Below are positions 39,597 to 52,795 of a stretch of 64,000 bases of DNA, in pieces. Source of the stretch: Certhia americana (Eukaryota > Chordata > Aves > Passeriformes > Certhiidae); the NCBI GenBank assembly GCA_018697195.1, contig CM031858.1, forward strand, positions 77,867,927-77,931,926. The letters are read 5' to 3'. Both the position numbers and the translations under genes were made by a program. Under the pieces are notes generated by a model that saw nothing but the letters and a program-made list of their open reading frames with translations, ran no database searches and was not told where the DNA came from. Position 1 is the first letter of the stretch. The number at the start of each line of letters is the position of its first letter.

Positions 39597-41186
39597 CACC
39601 CGAAAGAAACCACCCCAGGCCTCATTAAAACATTGAAACATTAAAACCCAGTCTCTAAAGTTGCCATTTTATGTTCTGCAAGGCACGTGCTGTTTGTCAT
39701 GATGACTTTGACATTCAATTTTATCATTTCCCCTTGGGTAAGAGAATTTGCAAGGGCATATTCTCTTTAAGTTCAACATCTTCCATTGCAAATGCGATTT
39801 GTCTTCAAAAGCAGCAGCAAATCAAATTCTCTGTCTCATCACAGCTGCTTGTGTGCATTTACAGGATTACTGTTTTGGAAATCTAACAACTGCAAATGCA
39901 AAATTAGCCAATTAAGCTTAGGAAAGGCTTTACACATCAGCTGATCTCCCCTGCTGCATCCAGGCTAATGGTACATGCCCACATGACTGTGAACTACTCT
40001 GGAAAATGAGATAGGCCTGTGATTAATTATAATGTCATTACCTAACATTAAAACAATGCGGTCTTTCTGATCTGGCCAGGCTTCTACAGGTATCAGTGGT
40101 AATTCTAAAATTTATTTCTGTGGTACAAAGTTAAACACCATCTCTTCTGTTTTTTAGTGCATCACTCCTTGAAATCAACATCTAGAAAGGGATAACAGTT
40201 AATATTAGACCAAATAGTGCCGCCAGAAAAAGGAAAAGATCAAGCTTTAGGGCACACAAGCCCTTTCTCAAGCCTAACATGAATCAAGCATACACTGGAA
40301 AGAATTACTCTGGCTGCATTCAGCTAAGGAGGAAAAAATATTTCCAAAACTCAAAACTAAACTTTCCAGGAGCTTACTTTGTTTACTAATATGTATAATA
40401 TTACAGGATAAGTGAAATTCTGACATAAATTATGGGTGATTTTGATAGTACACTAGGACTTCTTTAAATACTTCAAATTCATCACCATTTTTTGCCTGTT
40501 ATTCAGAGCTCAACATGCTGAAAGTAACAACTATTTTCAGAATAGGCATGAGCACAGGCGCTTTCCCTTTCTTACTTCTAAGTTTCTTACTGTTATTCTC
40601 AATATATCCTAGTTTATTAATATAATTTAATGATATCCAGAGCAATTATTATCCACTTTAATGTTTGCTCTGTATCAGGCTTGAAAGAGGGCTTGAGGGC
40701 TTCATGCACCTGTTCTTTTCAAATTATGTTATGTTGCCCATCTTATAACCTTGACTAGTGCAGCCACACAAAGTTCTTTATAGTAAAGAAAACATTCAGT
40801 ATGCAGCAGAGAATCCATTATTCAATCAGAAAGGGAGGGAGGGTATGATCCCACTATTTACATCCTGGTAAAATTTAATAGAAGCAGTAAAATAAAATAA
40901 GAATAATTCAGAGATAAACAAATAAAAATTATTTTGAATGCTGTGCATTATTTCAGATCTTTTCTCTGTGATTGTCAATACAACTTTCGGGAATATTTTT
41001 CAAACTCAAACAGTATTTTCTATTTAGTTATGATTAAAACACACTGAAAATCAGCATAATGTGCAAAATAATGTCATTTATACACAAACAAAACTGATAA
41101 AATTTTGATAAATCATTCTTAATAAGATATTTAGTAGGACAATTCTTAGCAATTATTTCTTCTTACTAATAGGTTTTTCCAAGGCA

Positions 41187-41976
41187 GAATCAAAGAATCA
41201 CATAATGTGCTGAGTTGGAAGAGACCCATTAGTATTATCAAAGTCCAACTCCTATCCCTGCCCAGGACACCTTGAGAATCCCACCATGTGTCTGAGAGCA
41301 TTGTGCAAATACTTCTTGAATTCTGTCAGGCTGGTGCTGTGACCACTGCCCTGGGGAACCTGTTCTAGTGCCTTCACCTTCTGGGTGAAGAATATTTTTC
41401 CTGGAATCCAGCCTAAATCTTCCCTGATGCAACTTCAGGCCATTCCCTCAGGTCTTATCCATGGTCACTGCAGAGAAGCAATCAGGGCCTGCCCCCTCCT
41501 CTTCACCTCATGAGAAACTTCCAAACTACAATGAGTTCTCCCCTCAGTTTCTTCTTCTCCAAGCTGAACACACCAAGTGACCTCAGCTGTTCCCATCCAG
41601 ACCTTTTCCATTCTCAATGCTCTCCTTTCAATGTTCCCTATTAGCTCTATATTTTTTTTATAAAAGTTATTTGGGCAGGATGCAGAACTGCCCCCAGCAC
41701 TGGAGGTGAGACCACCCCAGCTCAGAGCAGAGCAGGACAATCCCCTCTCTTTCCTGGCTGTGGTGCTGTGCCTGATGCCCCCCAGGACAGGGTTGGCCCT
41801 CCTGGCTGCCAGGGCACTGCTGGCTCAGTCAACTAGCCATGAACTGGGACCCCCAGGTGCCTTTCTGTGGCTTTGCCTTCTATCATTTCATATCCCAGTC
41901 TGTCCAGAGTTGTCCAGTCCCAGGTGCAGAATCCAGCACTTACTCTTGTTCAGCTTCATCTGGTTAGTATCAGCAA
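41187..41976 (-). mobile_element. CR1 LINE 3' fragment, about 0.8 kb
   Basis: The plus strand starts GAATCAAAGAATCACATAATG, followed by TGAGTTGGAAGAGACCCATTAG and other reversed CR1 tail landmarks (GGGGAACCTGTTCTAGTGCC, CTCCAAGCTGAACACACC, GGAGGTGAGACCACCCCAGC). The tail differs from those at 11212 and 30752 (a CACCTTGAGAATCCCACC segment), which points to another CR1 subfamily. It covers the ORF2 C-terminus and 3' UTR only. The minus-strand frame 41740-41465 keeps a short CR1-like stretch (LSWGGLTSSAG) but is not functional. Confidence 0.92.
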
Positions 41977-42524
41977 GAAAGGTATGATATTATCCATTCT
42001 GTATTATGTAGAAATTGAATTACTTATTTCTAGTATCACCAGGTTGCATGGTGCAATACCAGGTGCCCACCAAAATTACTCTGTCACTCCCCTCCTCCGT
42101 GGTCAGGGAACAGAACAGACAGCAAAAGGCTCATGGTTTGAGATAGGAACAGAAGCAATCACTCACAAATTACCATCAGAGGCAAAACAGACTTGACTTG
42201 GGGAACTTAGTTTAATTTATTACCAATTAAATAATGAGAAAAAAAATATTTTAAAACACTTTCCTTCCACTCCTTCTTCTCCCTAGGCTCAACTTCACTC
42301 CCAATTTCACTACTTTCACCCTCAGAGGCACAGGTGTTTTGAATTTTGAGACTTCTTGAAAGAGTTTTGGTTTCCTATCTCTATTTTTTAAAATACATGC
42401 ATATCTATGTATATAACAAGATGATTGCAGTAAAGTGTCTTACCACTCAAGGAGAGATTCTGTGCTCCCAGGCCTGAAAGCAACTACATATCAAAGTATA
42501 CCATTGAGAAAGGATCCCCTGAGG

Positions 42525-42719
42525 AAACAAACAAACAAACAAACAAACAAACAACCAAAAAAAACCAAAAAAACCCACAAAAACCCAAACAAACAAAAAC
42601 AAAACAAAACAAAACAAAACAAAACAAAACAAAACAAAAAAACAAAAAAAAAAAAACCAAAACCAAAAAAAACAAAAAAAAAAACCCAAAAAAACCCCCA
42701 AAAAACAAAAAACAAAAAA
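42525..42719. repeat. A/C-only array with (AAAC)n and (AAAAC)n
   Basis: It starts as a CAAA tetranucleotide array (42525-42553), passes through irregular A/C sequence, then a pure AAAAC pentanucleotide array (about 42592-42641), then A runs with CC and CCCC. G and T are absent. The long lysine-rich frame on one strand and phenylalanine-rich frames on the other are purely compositional. Confidence 0.95.
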
Positions 42720-44292
42720 AGAGATTGTGCAGTGAAAATCCCCAGAAACTGGATTGTATTGCACTTTATATCCAAGGCGTCAGATACACCCTGGAGCACT
42801 GTACTACACTAAATCAACTTACATCTTAAGCATGTCTAGGAAACCCTAAGAAGAGGAGCTCTGAGGAGCTCAGCTAGAACAGCAGTTTGTAATACCCTCA
42901 AAATAATTCCTGATACAGAATTGTAGAACTGTCAAATAATACACCCTTTCAGCAAAATATGATTCTTCATACAGCCCTTGATGTATGTAATTAGCTAGGG
43001 TATTAGCTGATTTCTATGACAGAAGGTGCACCTAACAAGGACTGGTTGCATTAACTGCAGACAAAATTAGGTTTGCCTCCAGTTTTTTAAAATCGATTCT
43101 TTTGAATTAGCACCCAATAAAAAGTCATATTTTAAAAATTATCTAAATGTGTTGCAATAATGTTGGATTGACTGATAGCAATGGATTCAAAGTTCAGAAA
43201 GAGAAGAAGTCTTCCAGTGTGCAGGACTGTTCTGAGGAGCAAGAATCTCAGTGTGGCCACTGTACATGGCAGTAGCTCTGCAGTGACAATAACCTTTGTT
43301 CAGGCTGAGGTGTCCCACAGTTCTTGGACACTGAAAGGAAACTCTGTCCAAAGGACATCTCAGTCCTCTGCAGTGTCTTCCATGTCCTCAAGAAGACTTA
43401 AACCATAGGTACTTTTCCACTTTACTCTAGTTTCTAAAAACTAGAAAACATATAAAAGTGAAAAAAAAGTCAGAAATAATAGTTGCTGCTTTTTTCTTAC
43501 ACAGATCTCAAATCTAATGTTCTTAAAAAATAAAATCAGGAGAAATAACTTGATTTGTTTTAACATTAACTTGTCATTTGTATCTGAATTAAAATTTCTA
43601 GCACAAGCATATAATGGCAGTTTTAACACTTAAACAAAAAAAAGGTACACTTCTGAAATGGTGAAAAAAATTAAATTTCCTTATTTATTCAGTAGTATGT
43701 CCAGAAAACTTCCATCTTGTAAAATGATCCAAAAGAAACAACTGAGTGTAAAATATTAGCATTACATTTGATAGGTCAGGTCATAATCCAGCTTTCTTTG
43801 AATGTTTCTATATCACTCTTCATCCATTTTCTTACTGGGTGTAACATATAGGCAAAATATTCAGAAAGGAGAAAGCAATAGTCTCAGGAAAATGGCACTT
43901 CAATACCTTACCAACAGCAAAGCTAAAACTGTACCCAGTGTTAAACTGTTCACCTTCCCTGGTATAAGACTGTCAATTATAATTCAACTCTTAAAACCAA
44001 ATTTTGCATTCAGTATGGTGGATGAAGTCAAGATAGAAGGATAGCGGACATTTTTCCATAATTTCCAACTCAGTGACCTCCTTTTAGAAGTTTTTAGAAT
44101 GTGGTATGGATTCACTGATAACTGAGTTTGCAATCTATCTGTTAGCATGTGACAGGCCATTCTCATATCAGGAAAAATTCACAAGCTGAATAATACTGTT
44201 AAAAACCAAAGGCACAATGCCTTTGTGTTTCAAATGAAAGATTTTTTTATATAGTCAGGAACCAAGATTTTTTAAATTTTTTACCTTAGTTT

Positions 44293-44308
44293 AAAAAAAA
44301 AAAAAAAA
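44293..44308. repeat. A16 run next to T8
   Basis: A16, then GG, then T8. The two runs are complementary and could fold back. Confidence 0.85.
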
Positions 44309-44796
44309 GGTTTTTTTTAAGTTCTCTTTGGAGAGGCAGCATTGTGGTGGAAAAAGAGTTGCTAGAAAATACCCATTAGCACATAATACAACATGTGTTA
44401 TGATAGGCTTACTTTTAATGGAGTTCACTACTTTTATAGCCTCAAATATTATTTTTATTTTTCTGCTAAACATTACCACGTTTGTTTGGGGGTTGGTGTC
44501 TGTTTTCCTTCCATAATTATTTCATAACCAGTGGAAATCTATCCTGCTTTAATTTTACTTGATTACTGAAAACCATCAAGATTTTTCCACTTGGAGAACA
44601 GCAAGAGCAACAGAGAATACTTTCCCATTGTCTGGACCATATTAATTCACCATCACCCTATGAACAGATAATATCCAGAGATGTCTGTTTATCTCCAACA
44701 CCAGTTGCCCAGCAGTTCCAGTTACCCAGTTATACCAAAATTTGACATCTTTCCTAGGATTATAAGAACTTTTTATATTCACATTGGCATAGTCCT

Positions 44797-44828
44797 GATG
44801 TTAATATTTCCAGATGTTAATATTTCCA
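44797..44828. repeat. Perfect 16-bp tandem duplication
   Basis: GATGTTAATATTTCCA is present twice with no change, implying a recent slippage or small duplication. Confidence 0.95.
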
Positions 44829-46655
44829 GCCTGGCCTTTTTATTTGCAATAGTTGTGTCCTGTTTCAAGTAGTAGAACTGACTATTTTTGCAAGTTCAAA
44901 ATGCAAAAGAGAAAGATGATGATGGTAACACTGGGACATAAAATCCCTGATGTAAGGACACCAAGTGGCATTACTGCAATTTATTTGAGAAGAACAGAAT
45001 GCCTATCAGTGAAGGTGCTCAAGAATATATTACACAGACATTTTATCAGGAATGATGTAGGTATCCTTGATACTTCCTTAAGGCAGCCATATTGGATGGG
45101 TTGTTTATTCAGGTCACTTTCAGCTATATGGTTAGACCCAACATGCTCCAAAGAGATGCAAAAAACATACTCTTTAGTTATGGAAACCTGTGGAATGTAC
45201 TTGAAACTTGTAGAATGTAGTTGTGTAATGTTTTGTAAAAAGTCCTCTGTTGCCCAAAAATTATTTTTATTGAAATACATTGTCAAGGAAAGAAACTGCT
45301 GAACTTTTTAAAAATTATGGGGCAACCACATGAGAGCCTATTAATACCTATTGAATTTGTTAATTTTAAAGGTAATGGTTTGATTGCCAGGGATCTTATC
45401 AATGAGAAAATAACCATTTTGTTAGCATTTTTTGTATGTTCCGTTATATGAAGTAAATATTTCACGTGTCTGGTATGGCTGATTATAGTCTATGTATGAA
45501 TTGAACTTGCTAATCCTGAGTAATTACTAATTCACTTTGAGTAAGGTGCCTTCCTAAGGACTGCTGATCTTTGATTTATATGTACTGTTCCACAAGCAAC
45601 ACTGAAAAGAGAAACATAAAACTGGGATACAACTGTGAAAGTTAATGGATATTACAGAATAAAATCATGCAGAACTCACTTTTAAAAAAGGCTAAAGTTT
45701 ACCTCAAACTTTAAATTGAGGTTTGATTTGTTTAGCATAGAAATTTGGCTTCCTTTTATCCAGATTGCTACAATAATATTATTTAGTCATTGCCTGAATA
45801 TTTCTTCTGAATATGATACTTTGGGGTTGTGTCTTGGGGACTTTTTTCCCCTTTGATCAATCTGTGGCTGTGAGAAGGAAAAAAAAGTACTAAAACTTCA
45901 TGCACGTGCAGGGGTAGTCATACATATACATTAATAGTATAGGCCAAAATTGCTGAAAGAATTACTACCGTAACAAAAAAAACAGGAATGTTCTCTAAAA
46001 CGAAGTGTATGTATGCAGCATATACAGCAAGTTCTCCCATTTATTTGGTTTTTTTTGTGCTTGATGAATCAGCCTAGTATTATAGGATATAACTTTTTCA
46101 GCAGTATTTTTCTTCCTTAGTGTTTTCCAAAAATCCCAGAAAAAAAACTTTGGTCAAAAAAAGTGCTTTAAAAATCACTTCATCATATTCTTTCATAAGA
46201 ATTCTTCAAGAAGATTTAGCACTGCTTTTGAGCTTTTTGAAGCTGTAAATAGCTAAGTATTTAACCTGAGAAATCTAATAACAATTTTCAACAGGAAACC
46301 TAGAATACAATTTTAGCTTGACAAAACAAGAATCTATGGATATATATATATGCCCCAAGTGCTTTAAAATTACAGTAACTGCCTAGAAAGTGAGCTGTGT
46401 AGAACACAGTTCTTATGCCGTGTTATTCACATACATGTAAAAACAACATTTTAATGCAGTGCTTTTAGAAGGAAAAAATACAAATATTTTAGGAAATAAG
46501 GCTTTGTAAAGAACTGAAAAAATATCTTGAAAAAGGAAGAAAAATAATGATATTCGTGGTAGCAACCATGCAAAAAACAAAGGGAACACAGCAGACAAAT
46601 TCTGCAATTTCATTCACCAGTATTATGTATGATATACACTTTTGTAGTGTGTTTT

Positions 46656-46732
46656 ATTGCATAGGATTATACAGTTAAAAAATAGGATATTTTTGAAATA
46701 ATATTGCATAGGATTAACAGTAAAAAAATAGG
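46656..46732. repeat. Imperfect 47-bp-period duplication
   Basis: The segment beginning ATTGCATAGGATTA and ending in an A run plus ATAGG occurs at 46656-46686 and again at 46703-46732, with small indels between copies. Confidence 0.85.
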
Positions 46733-46865
46733 CCCTGAAACTTATTTGTCCAGAACCTGGTGCAATACAGTTCAGTCACTAAGCACTCCCCAAGAAAACT
46801 GATTTACTGAAATTCCCAGTGGCCATTTTACAGCAAAGGTGAATTGCTGGAGATGCAAAGCCACT

Positions 46866-46889
46866 CCCCCCCCCCCCCCCCCCCCCCCC
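46866..46889. repeat. Homopolymer C24
   Basis: An uninterrupted run of 24 C (G24 on the minus strand) in an otherwise AT-rich neighbourhood. Such a run can form a G-quadruplex on the minus strand and is hard to sequence, so its length may be inexact. Confidence 0.9.
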
Positions 46890-48908
46890 ACTCTCCCATA
46901 CAAAGGTTGTTTACCTTAATATGCACCTGGGAAATTAAGTTTCCCCAGACATAAATAAAAATAAGCTCCTTGCCTCACTTAAACAATGAGATATAATTCA
47001 GTAGTGGGGCAGTAGAGCCTGGAGGCAGAGGGAGCCAGGCAGTTCTGCTTACATCAGTACCTCACATGTCTCACAACAGCCAAGAGGAGTGTCCTCCTCA
47101 ATCAGCTCCAGAGGAAAGTCACAGAGATCACAGTGTGAAAAAATTAGAATGAAATCTAATCTGCAAAACTTTCACTGGGACAAATCCCCTGCAAGGACGA
47201 CTCCTGACTGTCCCAATTCATTCTTGAGTTTACAGTAACAGGAAGCACAAATGATACTTCTTTTCCCTCTGGCACAATTTTTTTACCTCACCAAAGAGTT
47301 GTATTTTTTTATAACAAAGAATGTTCATAATATTATGTAGCAAGCAAAATCCTCAAAGTTTTGCATCACATTAAATGCCGTAAGCCAAAAATACTTTATT
47401 ATGCAGTTCTCCACCTTAATTTTTAAAATAATTCATGCTAGAGAACTTCAAAATATTCAGACTTTCCATATTCAGGAACACTGAATAAGGGCCCATCCCA
47501 AAGCCCTTATATTTAGTGTAGCACATTTATGAGAAATTTAATTAACACAGTTACACCATTTTATTCATCTATGGGTTTTCAGGTATGAAGTGAATGGTTT
47601 AGAAGGTTTTTTAGTCCAGACATGAACAGCAAACACAATCTGCCAATGAATTATTATACCATGGTCTTTTAACCACAAAGAACCAGACAAACAAGGAAAT
47701 AATTATTACAAATAATGGATTTAAATGCACTTAGTCTACACTAGCTATAAAAATGGACTTATTTAAAGAACACTTGAAAAGAATTAGATGCAGTTTGGTT
47801 GGGTTTTTTTGACAGTATTAATCATGGTAGAAGGGTAAAAGGAATACAAAATAGCATTCCTTTCTTCTTCAAATAATATTCTGCCTTTAGTCTCCTTTCT
47901 TCAGCCATTTTCTTCTCCTTGGTCTAGATCAGGACTCTGACCATGTTTTGATTTGGGCAGAGGAGGGTTTCTGGGGGAGTGGGGAGCGTAGATAGGAGAA
48001 AAAGCAAGAAGGAAGACATTGTTATTCCTGCAAAAATTGAACCTCCTCACCTGACATTATTTCTGATAAAAGCATATATAGAAATGTTCCAAAGTGAAAG
48101 TATTTTGCCAAAAAATTAAGTGTATTTTTCCTGGGAGTATCAATGCACATTCATTAACACACAAGCTTTATATGGTAGGTAGTAAGCACTAACATTGACA
48201 AGGAGCACACAAAAATTGAGGTGTAGGAGTATTTTGCCAAAGCACTACAGAGAAAGTTGTACCATGATTAAGTAAGAATTTTAGTCAAACGTACAGCAAG
48301 GGAAATGTAATTTCAATTGGCTAGATTATGCTTTTATGAAATTTCTGACCTCTGAGCCACTTTTTAAACTATTGTGCATTGCGTGTCCTCACAACAATTC
48401 CAACTTGGCTTCATTTGTACAGCAAAACTCCTTGCTAAGGGCATTTCAGCTATATACATAGGAAAATGTAGTCTGTATTTCTCAGTGGTTTAGACAGTAG
48501 AGAAAAGTATGAAATATAGATCTGGTGAGTTCAATTATTAATGAAGAGAGCAACTGGGAAAAAAATAAAGCCCAGAATTATAAAGTAATTGCCTGATTTT
48601 TAGCTAGTGTGCTTCTTGTGTGTTCCCCTCCTTAGCAGAGTTAGAATGAAAGGTTACATTCCCAAAAGGAGAAGTTAAGAGTGATGCCAGGAAATAATTC
48701 CAGGGAGCTTCCAAAGAAGTATTGTCTTACAGTAGGAATAACTGATTTCCTAACTTCTGCAGAATTAAAAAAAAAGCATTTTATAAGTTTTTTTAGAAAT
48801 AGGTGTATTTAGTTATTTCTACCATGTACTTTCATAACCCATTTAGAAACACTGGCTTCAATGTCTCAATTTTTTTCACTCCTACATTAATCAAGCCTAA
48901 CTCCTACC

Positions 48909-48944
48909 AAAAAAAAAAAACCAAAAACAAAAACAAAAAAAAAA
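48909..48944. repeat. A-rich tract with CC/C interruptions
   Basis: A12, then CC, then AAAAAC-like units and another A run. Low complexity. Confidence 0.85.
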
Positions 48945-49917
48945 TCTGAGAATATTAAATTCAAAGCAAGTAAACAAACAACAAAAGAATCAGGGAATTT
49001 TAATCCTGCAATACTGAATCATTATAAAACCACAAAACAAGCATGGGTTCATAGGACTGTGTTAAGAGAGACAGTCAGCAGTACACTTAAGAATCTGTCC
49101 AGAATCTCAAATGGACCCAACCACTTTTCTCTTTGAATATGCTTTAACTAGTTCTCATTTATTTTCACTGGCCTGAAGAAGATTTTCCACATGATTGTTT
49201 TCAATAAAGTTCAATCTAATTAAATTGAAAATAAAGCCAGGGAGACACTATGCTCCAAAATAGCAGAATTTATTTAATCTGGTCTGGTATACCTAATTTC
49301 TTTCACATATCAAAATTTGGGCAAAACTTGAAGTCAGTTTCCCATCACCTCTGCACGTTACTCCTATTTAATGATTTGTTTTTGTATACCAGAACCAGTG
49401 AAAGAACTGGAGTGTGAAACTCTTTTGCTTTGCAGATCGTTAGAACTATCAACATTTCAGCTACATTTTTTCCACTGAAAATTGCAGAGATAATTAGTCA
49501 CTGGGGATGAGTTCCTTCCATTGTTTTTGTTTATAAGCAAAAAAGTGAGGGTTTCTAGCTTTTCCTCTTTAAAGAAAAATGCGTAAGCATGGAATTGAAA
49601 AAGACAAATCTGTATGAAATAAGTGAGAAGTTAGCTAGTCCTTTTATCCAAGCTGCTTTCATCCAGTGTATAACAAGATCTTTGAGATGTTCTAGCTAAT
49701 TTTGTCCTACAATTTTCTCCCTAAGCACTAACGCATTAACACCCACATGGATTTCTACCATTGCTTGGCTTCTTCTCAGGGTAGGGTATAGGGTGGAATT
49801 TCTTCAGAAAAACATGTTCCATTTCTGGATGATGGGGCAGAGCACTCCTCCCTCAGCACTTCTCCCAGCCTCAGGATGGAGTGGCTGACACTCTGCAGAA
49901 GTTAGGAAATCAGGATC

Positions 49918-50737
49918 CATGGGGATCTGAACAGGCTGGACAAATGTTCTGACAAGAACCTTTTGAAGTTCAACACGCAGAAGTGTAAAGTCCTGCACCA
50001 GAAGGAACAATCCTAGGCACCAATATATGATGCCAACCTGAAAAGATTCTTTGAAGAAAATGACCTAGGGGTCCTACTGGACACCAGGTTGAACATGATT
50101 CAGCAATGTGCTCTGGCCACAAAGAAGGCTAGTGGTATTGTGGGCTGCATTAGGCATTATATTTCCTGTAGACCCAGGAAAGTGATCCTTCTCCTCTCCT
50201 CAGCATAGCGAGGCCACACCTGGAGTGCTGTGTCCAATTGTGGATTCCTCAGAACAAAAGAGACAGACATACAGGAGAGTTCAGAGAAAGTTTGCAGAGA
50301 GATGAAGGGATTAAAACTTTGTACATGTGAGAAAAAGCTGAGTGAGATAGGGCTGTTCAGCCCAGAGTAAGGCTCAGGGGAATCCCATCAATGTATGTAA
50401 ATCCTGGAGGGAAGGTTAAAAGAGAAGGGAGTCAGGCTCTCCTCAGTGGTTCCCAATGACAGGACTGGAGACAGTGGGCACAAACTGAAATGCAGCAGGT
50501 TCTCATTGAACATCAGGAAGCAATTTTTTGTTCTGAGTGGGATTGAGCATAGTCATGATTTTCTCGGGGAAGTTCTGGATTTTCCATCCAGAAAATATTT
50601 CCTTTAATATTATTGAAATATTAAAAATCTGGCTGGAGATGGTCCTGAGGAATGGTCCTGGGTCTCCTTGACCATGGTGCTTAGACTGGATGGCCTCTAG
50701 AGGTCCTTTGCAACCTCACCCATTCTGTAATTATGAT
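49918..50737 (+). mobile_element. CR1 LINE 3' fragment, about 0.8 kb, plus strand
   Basis: This is the only plus-strand CR1 here. It reads through the end of ORF2 in the forward sense: AGAACCTTTTGAAGTTCAAC, GACCTAGGGGTCCTACTGG, GGCCACACCTGGAGTGCTG, CTGTTCAGCCCAGAG and GGGCACAAACTGAAATGCAG. It finishes with GACTGGATGGCCTCTAGAGG and an ATTCTGTAATTATGAT tail resembling the CR1 3' terminal repeat. A stretch near 50560-50630 is disturbed relative to the usual order. It is 5'-truncated and interrupted by stops. Confidence 0.92.
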
Positions 50738-52795
50738 CTAGTGCAGGTGCACTTAAAGGATATTTTGCTTAATTCTGTTGATCTTGATTTATATTTGCTT
50801 GATTCACAACTCATTACCAAAGTAAAGAATAATGCCTATGTAGGAGACATCTACAGGTTAGCTATTCAAGGACCGGATTCCATATCTCCTACATATTATT
50901 GGTCAGAGAGTGTAAAATACTGCCTAACTGAAATCCTGGTATTTCAAAACTCTAAAACCTACTACCCTATATGCCAATTACCTATAAGCAAGATAGTAAG
51001 ACTTATTCTGCTGGCATTCTTTGTGTCAGCTTCCCAGGAACATAATCAAAATTGTTCTTGCATCAGTAAACTGTGGATACCTGACTGAGGCTCAGCTATT
51101 ACTACCACAAAAAAGTGAAAGGAGGGAGTAAAATTAATCCAGCTGTTTCTAGGGGATGGTCTTGGAGGAAGGAAGTAGAAATGGCTAGTTACTAGGCCAC
51201 AGTCATTAGCATCATTTTTGTACGTCAGACCATCTCAGAAGACAAATTCGATCAGTATCAGTACAAACAAACTACTGCATTTTTTGTTGAGAGCACATCA
51301 TGGAGATACTGTGTTGATTCAGGAACGACAGCCAATACAGCATCCAGGATAAATTTACTGACATAAACAGTCATTACCACAGTCACTCAAGTTGCCACTG
51401 CAATTTTTAACCAGCAGGATGAATTTATACATACCAGAGCAGTGACTTGTAGTGTGGCTTTAGCATTTTCCTTGCAGGCGCTGCCATAAGCAACTGCTGA
51501 CTCGGCCTACCGCTAAAACTCAAATTAAACATGACTTTTAAAGGCACTGTGCAAGACTATGTTCTTGCTCACACTTCTTTGGGTACTGTTACAACCAGAG
51601 CAAAGCCAAGCACATTGTTCTATCTTCCATTACCCTCTCCTGTATTTTAAAACTAAAGCACTGAAATCCAATTCCAAAAACTGAAATAATGTAAACAGTG
51701 TTTGTTCTAGCCTGCTAATTCTTACATCCACATATAACATGGAAGTCACAAATCATGTGTAATTTCTTTTTGCCCCTGAAGGCCTCCAAGTTTATTCTAA
51801 GGTTTATACTGTGAGTTTTTCACAAAGATGTAAGCGGGTATATGCATTCCAAACATTTAAGATATTTCCTTTTTTTTTTTTTTCCTAAAGTCTCAAGGCA
51901 TGAAATGTAGTGTTCTTCATAGTAAGAGACTCCATATGTAGTTAGATGCCCATTATAAGGAGTTGGAAAGAAATGTATTTTCTATGTTAGACTGATCCAG
52001 ACTGGATTTTGTCAGCATTAGCAGTAGACTTACAAACAGAGTTCTTTTTGTCTTTTTGTCAGTCTTTTTGTCTCTCACAAGTTCTTTCCTATAAAGTTTG
52101 TTATTCTACTAGCTGCATGAAATATTCGTTACAATTTTAGTCTCAAACACTTTCTCTTCCTTCACAATACAAGAACAGGCACACATGCTTAGTGTGCTCC
52201 TTTTGATATGGAGTACACACAGCCTGTCTGCTTTCAAAAAGTTTGTCACTCAAGGTATGTTACACATCTGACTGTGTTCAAGTAGGTGGTGGCAAAACTG
52301 TGCATCCTTTTACAGGTGCCTGTTCTTAAAAACTTAGAATTTTCGCAAACCATATCAGTTCTTACCAACGAGTCAGAACCTCTATCTACGACCCAAACAG
52401 CAATCTCTAATTCAGATTTTTATCTAACTTGACAAGTCACTGGCCTTCTCATGAAAGAAGGATACATCCAAACAACCAAGCTCAACACTATACATGAAAT
52501 ACTCTCTTCAGGCAAGAATATTTTTTAACTTTGAGTTTTTGGGAGACAGTAGCAATAGAAACTTGGAAAGCATGGGTACTTGGAAAAGAAATAGGAGCCA
52601 TGTTGATACTTAGTTTCCTCTTGCCAGCTGTTTTAGGCAATTAGGCAAATAAACTACTGAACTGAAAAAAAGTATCTGTGGTTTCAGCCAGGTGTCTGAA
52701 TGATGAAAGTCTGCCTTCGATGAGTACAAATCAAAGAGAAATTAGGACTTTCTATTTATGCAAAATGGTTCTTGCTTTTAGTAGTTGTGCTATTA
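50738..52795. other. AT-rich unique DNA, no recognisable gene
   Basis: The 132-codon plus frame at 50690-51088 starts in the CR1 tail and runs on into unique DNA, so it is not a gene. A short TCTTTTTG-type triplicate lies at 52043-52070. Confidence 0.55.

Larger units (their letters stand above)
37884..41186. other. AT-rich unique DNA with one retrocopy candidate
   Basis: No host gene is recognisable. The only contrast is the GC-rich segment ending in A21 at 39368-39596, listed separately. Short frames on both strands have no family resemblance. Confidence 0.5.
41977..49917. other. AT-rich unique DNA, no recognisable gene
   Basis: It contains an A/C-rich array, a C24 homopolymer and two short tandem duplications (listed separately). 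The longest non-repeat frame in the window is here (149 codons, plus strand, 44853-45302) but shows no domain or family resemblance. No CpG island or RNA gene was seen. Confidence 0.55.

Noticed and set aside
39353..39641. 91-, 87- and 78-codon frames over the A21 segment
   Set aside because: They cross the homopolymer (Lys or Phe runs) and share no family. The retrocopy reading is preferred.
42435..42812. 125-codon Lys/Asn-rich frame and the Phe-rich frames opposite it
   Set aside because: Translation of the A/C-only array. The composition alone keeps it open.
50690..51088. 132-codon plus-strand frame
   Set aside because: It begins in the CR1 3' tail and continues into unrelated DNA.
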